DNA from: Jimgerdemannia flammicorona | Taxonomy: Eukaryota > Mucoromycota > Endogonomycetes > Endogonales > Endogonaceae | Direction: 5' to 3' | NCBI GenBank assembly: GCA_003990745.1 | Contig: RBNI01004159.1 | Location: 1 to 14,558, forward strand | DNA: 14,558 nt | Shown here: positions 8,343-14,558 of the stretch, piece by piece | Numbering within the stretch: the first letter of the stretch is position 1 | Layout: the number at the start of each line of letters is the position of its first letter | Program-made: the position numbers and the translations under genes | The notes under the pieces: generated by a model | Seen by the model: the letters and a program-made list of their open reading frames with translations, nothing else | Told to the model about the DNA's origin: nothing | The model's database searches: none

Positions 8343-8815
8343 CCTTATTTCCACTCTGGTCCACTTTCTGATACAAAGCTGATTTTGCCACCTAAGTTCA
8401 AGGAGAACTTCGCCGCCTTTTGAAGAACCCACTGCTTAAGGAATAAGCTATGCTATTGATTGGTACACTTGCCAGACTAAGCCTAAAGAACCCACCGCTT
8501 AAGGAATAAGCTGCACTATTGATTGGTATGCTTGCCAGACTAAGCCTGAAGAACCTGCCACTTAAGGAATAAACTGCACTATTGGTATGCTTGCCAGACT
8601 AAGCCCGAAGAGAAGAGTCTGAAATTGAAGCAAAAGACAAGTATGCCTACCACACTTCGAGAGGAACTCTACAGCTACTGTTAGGAGATTGTGAGCTTAT
8701 TTCCCCACACTGGTCCACTTTCCAATACAAAGAACAAGTTCATTTTGGTATGCTTGCCAGATAAGCCTGAAGAATCCCAGTTTTCCACCAAGTTCAAGGA
8801 AGAACTTCGCCACAT
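8343..8815 (+). repeat. Duplicated LTR blocks flanking the 63-bp array
   Basis: Two blocks occur on both sides of the array. Block 1 (TTATTTCC..., then CTGGTCCACTTTC and ATACAAAG) is at about 8345-8378 and 8698-8732. Block 2 (AAGTTCAAGG.AGAACTTCGCC) is at about 8394-8414 and 8789-8811. The second pair is separated by an extra partial 63-bp unit, so the region grew by nested duplication. Confidence 0.75.
8423..8607 (+). repeat. 63-bp tandem repeat, three copies, in the LTR
   Basis: Copies are at 8423-8485, 8486-8548 and 8549-8607. Each starts AAGAACC, contains GCTTAAGGAATAA (ACTTAAGGAATAA in the third) and ends with TTGCCAGACTAAGCC plus two bases. The third lacks four bases (GATT) and is 59 bp. 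A fourth, partial unit (TTGGTATGCTTGCCAG then ATAAGCCTGAAGAA) recurs near 8745-8775, displaced from the array. Confidence 0.9.
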
Positions 8816-9588
8816 TCCCAGAGAGCCCACCTTTCTTGCTACAAGCCAGTTTCTAATACAACTTCACAGTGACCTGTTTGCACAAATGAAGCCAGTCTTT
8901 GATGTAACTTGCTAGGAATCTGAGTAGTATTCTCAGTTGAAGCTGATTCAGAAAGAATCTGCGCCATCCAAGTTATCTGAGTTATCCGTGTCATCTGCTG
9001 TTTTTAAGTTATCTATTATATTCCCAAAGAACCCACCAATTCAGGAAGAATCCATGCTATCCGAGATATTCGTTGTTCCCAGTGAGCCTGGTACAGAAGA
9101 AACCATGCCAGTATAATTCCCAGTAAGAAGAATCCATAACATCTTCTATTCCCAAACTGCCGCTTTTGGAAAATCCGCGCCAAATTGAGTTATCTGCCAA
9201 ATTGCCAGATCGTCATACATAAGAAACCCATGTTACACAAAGATTGTCATGCTACACAAGAGATCATCATGCCAGAAATCACATACTTTTGGAGACCGCC
9301 ATCACCCAGGAAGGAAACTGCTTGCACTACAAACAAATTCTGCCATTCCCAGTTGACTCAAGAAGGAAATCCATTTACTAATCACTGCTACACCCAGAAG
9401 AACTGTCCCAATTAGGAAATCGATACACAAATCACTCGCAGATATCCAGCTTTGACTATTATACCACTAAACACCAAGGACCTCAGGAATCTTAGAATAT
9501 TTTGTTGCTTTTTGACAAAGTAACTGGGGGCTAAAGCCAAACCACATCAACCCCCAACCTTGTAATTTGCCTCCATTGAGCTGGTACA
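8816..9588 (+). other. Rest of the LTR: degenerate repeats, no gene
   Basis: No coding frame is supported here. Loose repeats are visible: GAATC(T/C)GCGCCA followed by AGTTATCTG near 8957 and 9171, and several AAGAATCCATG/AAGAAACCATG variants between 9030 and 9240. A TGGGGG at 9525 and a CCCCCA about 26 bp later could pair as a 6-bp stem near the end of the LTR. Confidence 0.45.
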
Positions 9589-9595
9589 TTATATT

Positions 9596-9612
9596 TGGGG
9601 GCTCCAATGGGA
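9596..9612 (+). other. Candidate primer-binding site, tRNA-Pro-like
   Basis: TGGGGGCTCCAATGGGA begins with TGG, as a PBS complementary to a tRNA CCA end must, and its TGGGGGCTC start is the same as the tRNA-Pro PBS known from murine gammaretroviruses. It sits between the inferred LTR end and the gag start. A 7-nt gap after the LTR end is slightly long, so either the LTR end or the PBS could be shifted by a few bases. Confidence 0.45.
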
Positions 9613-11010
9613 AGATTTGAAATCAATGTGACTTTTTAGCTCACAAGAACCCACAGTCAAACTGGATATATTTGACACAACACCAACCTCTGCCACTATA
9701 GGAGAACCAGTCATCACTAGCATTTGGACAGGAAGAGAAGTAATTACATCAAGACTTGCCAACTACCCAGCATCAGAAGGATCCTAACCAGAAGTAGGAG
9801 ACAGTACAGCCCAAAATCCCCAACCAGATCAAGCAGACAATATATCCAGCCCTGCTAGAGATTTCAGAGAACTTATACATGAACTAGAAGATCTTATCAC
9901 ACGAACCTGAAACCTTACAGCCAGACACCCCATACCAGTTCCACCAATCTCACCAATAGAACCTTTACCACAACCCCTTGCAGAATTGGAAGTAGCTCCC
10001 ACAAGAATACCTAGGCTCATTCCACTTCACCTAAGGTCCAGAACACTATCCTCAAGATACCCAAGCACTCTCATCTCCAGTGACAGTTCAGAAAGCAAAT
10101 CAGAAACAGATTCTGAACCTGAACCAGAATCAGAAGAAAGTGACAATGAAATGGTCACCTCATTGCCAACCTTTGCAGGATATCCAAAGGAAGACCCCAG
10201 AGAATTTCTTGATGGAATTGAAGGAATTGCAGCCTTGAGAAATCTCTCAGATGAAAGTAAAATCACTATCTACAAGGCTCAGCTCAGAGAACCAGCCAGA
10301 GGAATCTTCCATTGAACAGCAAACAATCCAGATTCAGAACTAGCAAGACAGATACAAGCAGCAATGTCTTATGAGCTAGAGTATATGGCCATAGTCCACT
10401 GGCTCATTGAAAGTATGCAGGAAATGAAACCTGCCACAAGGCTCAGGAATCCATCATGGGGATGAAGATAAATCTTGGAAAATCACCCAGAGCCTTCTTC
10501 ACAAGATTCCAGAAGAGAATGCATTCTGCTGGATTCAATGCCACCAACCAGGATATCATAGGTCCAATGACCTTCATGAATGGAATTCCCCCAAATATTG
10601 CCCAGCATGTCTGCACCCTAGGCATCAGAAGGTCTGAAGAGCAAGTAGATACAGCCCAAGGATTCTTTGATGTCAGATAAGGAACTACCTGGAGTGACCA
10701 TGATAGAAAAGAAGAAAAAGAGAATATCCTGGTCAAAGCCCTACAAGGACTCCTTCAAAGACAAGAAATATCTGAAGAAAGAAGACCAGCCAAGGAAGGA
10801 AAGAAGGATAGAAGTGAAATCCAAGACCTTAGCTCCAAGTTGTACCAATTGGTTGGACAGATTGAAAAACTCACTACATGAGAAAATCAGAGCTATCAAG
10901 ACAATAGAGGATACCCACTACAGAGGAGTCAAGGTTATCTACCAAGAGATAACAGGAATTACCAGCAAGAAGAAAGAATGTACTATGTCCGAGACAGAGC
11001 TCAAGTCCAA

Positions 11011-11052
11011 TGCATCCACTGTGGACAATTCAGACACTATGCTACTGAATGT
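11011..11052 (+). other. CCHC zinc knuckle coding segment of gag
   Basis: Codons give C-IH-C-GQFR-H-YATE-C, the retroviral-type CX2CX4HX4C knuckle that binds element RNA. All four zinc ligands are intact although the surrounding frame has stops on both sides. Confidence 0.9.
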
Positions 11053-11076
11053 CACAACAAAAGAAGTGATTGAAGA

Positions 11077-11086
11077 GACTCAGGAC
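11077..11086 (+). repeat. Left target-site duplication of LINE E (GACTCAGGAC)
   Basis: It is identical to 11603-11612. It lies in gag, directly before the first LINE base. Confidence 0.9.
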
Positions 11087-11499
11087 TTGGGGGACTTTTG
11101 GGTAGAAATAGAGAATAGGCTGGGTGTAGAGCATAGGCCGGTGGGTGAGGGAGGCCAATGGGAGGATTTGAGATCTCGGCTAGTGGGTGGTGTCAGTGAT
11201 AGTTGGCTCACTATAGGGTGGGTGGTAGCAATGTGGGTGGGACTGGCTGGACATTGGCTTTTTGTATTCGAGGAGAGGTAGCAGATAGGGCTATAAGAGA
11301 AGGTATTATGGTGGGATGAGTTGTTGGAGGATCTGCTGACTGGGTGGTGGGTGGGTTGGGGTACTCAGGGGGGGTGACATCGCAGCTTGGTAGCAAGGAT
11401 CTGTGAACTGAGCAGGGGGAGGGAAGAGATAGTGTTGGAAAAAGTGACCTTTCATCAGGTAGGGGTGGGGTCAATGTATTATATGGGATAGATGGGTAT

Positions 11500-11505
11500 A
11501 ATAAA
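11500..11505 (+). terminator. Polyadenylation signal of LINE E (AATAAA)
   Basis: AATAAA lies 29 bp before the poly(A) tract begins at 11535, the normal distance for cleavage. This suggests the LINE transcript is polyadenylated by the host machinery rather than having a templated tail. Confidence 0.8.
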
Positions 11506-11533
11506 GGAAATAAGTCCAAGTAACTATAAAAAT

Positions 11534-11534
<1 letters not shown>

Positions 11535-11600
<66 letters not shown>
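11535..11600 (+). repeat. Uninterrupted 66-bp poly(A) tail of LINE E
   Basis: There are sixty-six A's without interruption. Exact length is uncertain because homopolymers are error-prone in assembly. An unbroken tract of this length usually points to a young insertion. Confidence 0.95.
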
Positions 11601-11602
<2 letters not shown>

Positions 11603-11603
<1 letters not shown>

Positions 11604-11612
11604 ACTCAGGAC
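11603..11612 (+). repeat. Right target-site duplication of LINE E (GACTCAGGAC)
   Basis: It follows the poly(A) tract and two G's. Gag codons continue from it as Pro-Pro-Asn in the frame of the zinc knuckle. Confidence 0.9.
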
Positions 11613-12015
11613 CACCAAACTGAAGGAATGACACTCAGTACAAGAAGACTGAAGCCCATTCTGTTGAAGATTTCGAGGAAGCAAGCAATAGTGAAGACTA
11701 CAGTGACCTAGACCTATATTCTACCAAAGTTACTACCTGGAAAACAGTCTACCCAGCAGAGAAGAGGAAGAGACCTGTAGGAAGGCCATCCAGGAACATC
11801 AGCAGAAGAATTATCCAAGAAGAGGACGAAGAACATTAGAAGGAACAAGTAGAAATCCCTCCCCGAACCCCCTCACCATTTGTCCCTGAGACAAATGAGT
11901 TGCCACCTGAAGATGAAGAAATGGAACAAGAAGAACGGGAACCTGTTGCTCTAAAGCCTAAGAAGAAGTATACTCCGAAAACCATGCCTAGAGGTATTTA
12001 TAATGAAATCTGGCA

Positions 12016-14550
12016 GGTGAGCGGCCTACTAGGTACTTATCGAGACTCCTTAAGGCTAGGAGAGTGCGGCATTGGTGGGATGGCATCCTGGATGCTGATG
12101 GGGATATGGTGCATGGCACACAACAAATATTAGGAGTTTTGAAAGTGCAATGGCAGGATTTGTAGAGTGAGGAGGATGGGGGTGCAGGGGAGGAGGAGAT
12201 TGCCAATACACTTGAGGAGTGGGGGCCACCATAGGTGGCTGATTTGGATGACTTGGTCTTACCGGTACAAGGAGAGGAGATTCAGAGTATCCTTGCAGTG
12301 ACTAAGCTTGGAACATCACCAGGGGAGGATGGATTGCCATGGGACTTCTGGAAAAAGATAGTGATGGTCCCCGGAATTTTGGGTGAGATGGCTGCCCTCT
12401 GTGACTATGTTATTCAGAGGGGTGAGTGGGTTGGCGAGCAGGACCTTGGGCTGGTGGCCTTATTATACAAAGATAAAGGCAGAAGGGAGGACTGGAGGAA
12501 TTGGAGGCTGATTATGCTCCTGGATATAGACAGGAAATTGGTGACTAAGGTGATCATCGCTAGGCTGCAGAAAGTTGCACAGAGGTGCTGGGGGAGGAGC
12601 AGTGGGGATTTGTTGGGGGCAGGCTTATAAGAGATGGGACTGCTTGAATTCATGGTGTCATTGAAGGAGCTCAGGCCTATGGTCTCAATGGAAGGTTGGT
12701 TTTCTTGGACCAAGAGAAGGCATATGACTGGGTATGGCGGGTTTGGCTGGGCAAGGTGTTAGATCGAATTGGTGTTCCTCCAAGATTTCAGGCCTCTATG
12801 TTGAGTCTACTGGGGAGCAGTCAGGTGGCGTTGATGTGTAATGGACACCATGGTCTGGCATTTTCCTTAGGAAGAGGAGTTCCTCAGAGGGATCCTTTGT
12901 CCCCTATTCTCTATGCTCTTTCACTGGAACCATTATTGGATCGGATTCGCCAAAAGGTGGTGGGGCTCTCCATATATGATATTGGGTGGAAGGTGGGGGC
13001 CTTTGCTAAAGACATGGTGGTTGGACTTGGGTCTGTGGTGGATGTCGAGGTGCTGAAGGAGACAGTAGATTGGTATGAGGCTCATTCTGGGGCAAAGCTC
13101 AACTGTAATAAGTATGAGATGATGGTGCTAGGGAATGGGCTAGTGGGTGGGGACATCATTGGAACAATTGTCCCTTCTGGTGAGGTGGTGCGGTATCTGG
13201 ACATATTCCTCTCTATATATGGCTCAGTCCTGCCGCGGGTGTGATGGGAGAGCAGGGTGACTATGTGGGGGGAGGCCCTTTGAGGATGGGGAGGCTGCCA
13301 TATCTCTCTGGCAGGAAGGGTGGCAATACTGAATGTATATTGGTTCCCCAAGCTGTGGTATGTAGCCTATCATCTGGACATCCCAGCATGAGTGGTGAAG
13401 AGGCTGATGAAAGTGGCTAGGGATTGGATTTGGGCAGGGAGGAGGGCCCAGGTCAGTTGGGATATATTGGTGATACCAGTGGGCAGAGGGGGTCTAGGTC
13501 TTGTGGATTTCCCCAAGGTTGCACTGTTTGAGAGCCTGGTGGCTGAAGAGAGCTGCTGAACTGCAGGGCAGGGGTTGGGTGCCTCTGCTGCAGAAGGTGT
13601 GGGAGATGAGATCCTCCCCTTGAGGGTCCTCTGGAGATCTGTTCTCTATGGTGGGGCTGAATGGTGTTTGGCAGCTGTGATTCAAGGGCTTTTGGTGGGG
13701 AGTGGTAGAAGGAGCACACAGAATTGGCCTATGTTGACAGAGCAATAAGGGGGAGGGGCTGTGGGGGCCCAGTATGTGGAGTTGGGATAGGCTGCTTCTG
13801 GGGGGTGCCCCACTTGAAACATTTGATATTGGGGATGGAGTGGAGTGCCAACAGCGTCTTGGCCTGGATCTTTGGCTGAGTGGTTGGCAGGCAGCAGGGA
13901 TTGGCGAGGAGTGGGACTGGGTGGGTATCTGGTCTTGGAGTGCCGAGGTGCAATGGTGGCTTCCTCCTAAATACTGGGTGGTATGGTGGCGGTTGCTACA
14001 GAGGAATGTCATGTTGAATTTCCGAACTGGACATCTGGTGGATGGTGGATGCTTTGAGTGTGAGGAGTGTTACAATGTGGAGCAGGCTGGGGGGCTGGTG
14101 CAGATGCCAGAACATTGGCTTGGAGAGTGTGAGGTGTTGGGGGACTTTTGGGTAGTAATTGGGAATAGACTGGGTGTGGGGCAGAGGTTGGTTGGGGTGG
14201 GGGGCTGCTGGGATGATTTGAAATCTCGGCTGGTGGGGGGGGTGGGTGATAGTTAGCTCACTGTAGGTTGGGTGTTGGCAGTATGGGTAGGACTGGTGGG
14301 TCATTGGCTCTTTGTATTTGAGGAGGGGAGGTAGATGGGACTGCGGGAGAAGGTGGTAAGGTGGGAGGAGCTGTTGGGGGATCTGTTGACTGGATGGTGG
14401 GTTGGTTGGGGCCCTCTGAGAGGGAGGCGGCATGGTCTGGTGACTAGGATATGTGAACAAAGTGGCAGGAGGGTGAGGATTGTGTTGGACAGAGTGGAAT
14501 TTCGTCAGGAAGGGGTAGGGGAGGGGGGCCCCCCTAGGGGGATCAGTTAG
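12016..14550 (+). pseudogene. LINE ORF2 reverse transcriptase and C-terminal domain (copy D)
   Basis: The frame opens with GERPTRYLSRLLKARR, then RT blocks: TKLGTSPGEDGLPWDFWKK (about 12300-12355), LLYKDKGRREDWRNWR (about 12460-12510) and, after a frameshift near 12590, QWGFVGGRLIRD. Motif A is FLDQEKAYDWVW (about 12700), motif B GVPQRDPLSPILYALSLEPL (about 12875) and motif C FAKD (13002-13013) where FADD is expected. GRGGLGLVDFP follows near 13485, then another frameshift. The C-terminal segment (13774-14256) contains CFEC...EHWLGEC, a C-X2-C...H-X4-C cluster like the zinc-binding region that follows many LINE RTs. Stops include TAG 12163, TAG 12232, TGA 12645, TGA 13242, TGA 13281, TAG 14254 and TAG 14332. 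No RNase H domain is seen. The protein is inactive. Confidence 0.85.
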
Positions 14551-14558
14551 GGGGTGGG
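12016..14558 (+). mobile_element. LINE copy D, 5'-truncated, runs off right edge
   Basis: Homology to copy A begins abruptly at GGTGAGC(G/A)GCCTACTAGG (12016), within the linker between endonuclease and RT, so the copy lacks its 5'UTR, ORF1 and endonuclease. Upstream sequence is Gypsy gag. The 3' part from 14137 aligns with copy E up to the 3'UTR. The poly(A) tail and right-hand target duplication lie past the window, so the left duplication cannot be identified. Confidence 0.88.

Larger units (their letters stand above)
7970..9588 (+). repeat. 5' long terminal repeat of the Gypsy-like element
   Basis: The left boundary (TGTGACAAACC) is firm because LINE copy B homology stops one base before it. 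The right boundary is inferred from an ACA at 9586-9588, giving TGT...ACA ends, placed just upstream of the PBS candidate. At about 1.6 kb it is long for a fungal LTR. It contains TATA-like boxes, an AATAAA, a GTACA-rich repeat, a 63-bp tandem triplication and larger duplicated blocks. No protein is encoded in it; ORFs there follow the repeats. The 3' LTR needed for confirmation is outside the window, so part of this stretch could instead be untranslated leader. Confidence 0.6.
11087..11602 (+). mobile_element. LINE copy E, 5'-truncated tail with poly(A), inside gag
   Basis: This is the last part of a LINE of the same family, starting at TTGGGGGACTTTTGGG, which is also found in copy D at 14137. 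It encodes the extreme C-terminus of ORF2 (LGDFWVEIENRLG..., HWLFVFEE), with stops, then a short 3'UTR, AATAAA and 66 A's. GACTCAGGAC flanks it on both sides (11077-11086, 11603-11612); with one A/G difference the repeat may extend three or four bases further. Severe 5' truncation, a poly(A) tail and a target duplication are the standard result of target-primed reverse transcription. Removing the insert rejoins gag in frame. Confidence 0.93.
7970..12015 (+). mobile_element. Ty3/Gypsy-like LTR retrotransposon, 5' portion
   Basis: The element starts with TG at 7970, exactly where LINE B homology ends. It has a long 5' LTR (to about 9588), a candidate primer-binding site at 9596-9612, and a gag frame with a CX2CX4HX4C zinc knuckle. 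It is interrupted by LINE E (11087-11602) and then by LINE D from 12016. Protease, RT, RNase H, integrase and the 3' LTR are not in the window, so assignment to Ty3/Gypsy rests on the gag style and layout. Its sense strand is A/C-rich, the opposite skew to the LINEs, so base composition alone marks its edges. It is inactive: gag carries stops and a frameshift. Confidence 0.8.
9626..12015 (+). pseudogene. Gypsy-like gag (zinc-knuckle nucleocapsid), broken and split by LINE E
   Basis: A candidate ATG at 9626 is followed at once by TGA. The frame then runs through a Pro-rich N-terminus, an acidic Ser/Glu stretch (about 10076-10150) and a capsid-like region with FAGYPKEDPREFLDGIEGI and KAQLREPARGIFH, a stop, then TANNPDSELARQIQAAM. 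A frameshift near 10440-10456 moves it to KSPRAFFTRFQKRMHSAGF, typical of retrotransposon gag. The zinc knuckle CIHCGQFRHYATEC (11011-11052) has CX2CX4HX4C spacing. The frame is cut by LINE E at 11087 and resumes at 11613 in register, reading an acidic stretch, then KRKRPVGRPSR, an AT-hook-like motif, and ends at LINE D. Visible stops include TGA at 9908, 10313, 10879 and 11071, and TAA at 9785 and 10678. Confidence 0.8.

Noticed and set aside
8423..8607. CRISPR-like array
   Set aside because: The units are contiguous tandem repeats without spacers, inside a eukaryotic LTR.
10667..11281. Plus-strand 204-codon ORF as a gene
   Set aside because: It is the wrong frame of gag (the zinc knuckle is in another frame) fused by chance to the ORF2 tail of LINE E.
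11211..11684. Minus-strand 157-codon ORF with a long Phe run
   Set aside because: It is the antisense of the LINE E poly(A) tail (TTT codons) plus antisense LINE sequence.
11900..12133. Plus-strand 77-codon ORF as a gene
   Set aside because: Gag codons run into LINE D at 12016 and then out of the LINE frame, so it is a junction chimera.
478..14334. Alternative genetic code with TGA/TAG read as Trp
   Set aside because: Other copies use TGG at several of these positions, Gln codons also become TAG, and frameshifts and catalytic losses are present, so decay explains the data better. The shared ORF1 stops are kept as an open question.

Overview
This 14.6 kb window is eukaryotic repeat DNA with no recognisable host gene. 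I see a nest of retroelements plus one DNA-transposon derivative. The pieces are several copies of one APE-type LINE family (ORF1 plus an endonuclease/reverse-transcriptase ORF2), one Ty3/Gypsy-like LTR retrotransposon (5' LTR and gag), and one foldback MITE with hAT-like ends. CpG depletion, RIP-like CpA-to-TpA nonsense changes and a tRNA-Pro-like primer-binding site fit a repeat-rich filamentous fungus. That assignment is inference; the species is not recognised.

Layout. 1-477 (minus): 5' end of LINE copy C with an open ORF1 start, running off the left edge. 478-5229 (minus): LINE copy A, with 5'UTR, ORF1 and ORF2 (EN, linker, most of RT), cut by copy C. 5230-5347: AT-rich spacer. 5348-7969 (plus): LINE copy B, head-to-head with A, with ORF1 split at 6198-6808 by the MITE (perfect 16-bp TIRs, 8-bp target duplication). 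At 7970, just inside B's ORF2, the Gypsy element begins: a roughly 1.6 kb LTR with tandem repeats, a PBS, then gag with a zinc knuckle. Gag is interrupted at 11087-11602 by LINE copy E, a short 5'-truncated tail with 66 A's and a target duplication. From 12016 to the right edge it is interrupted again by LINE copy D, 5'-truncated just before the RT.

How it fits together. The elements are layered. A and B are old. The MITE and the Gypsy element both landed in B. E and D landed in the Gypsy element, and C landed in A. Removing the MITE or copy E in silico restores the host element's reading frame across the junction, which proves the nesting for these two. All complete coding regions are broken: copy A has lost endonuclease catalytic residues and the RT FADD region, and copy D reads FAKD. 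Only copy C's 131 visible ORF1 codons are free of stops. Most ORFs longer than 60 codons here are antisense shadows or chimeras across insertion junctions.
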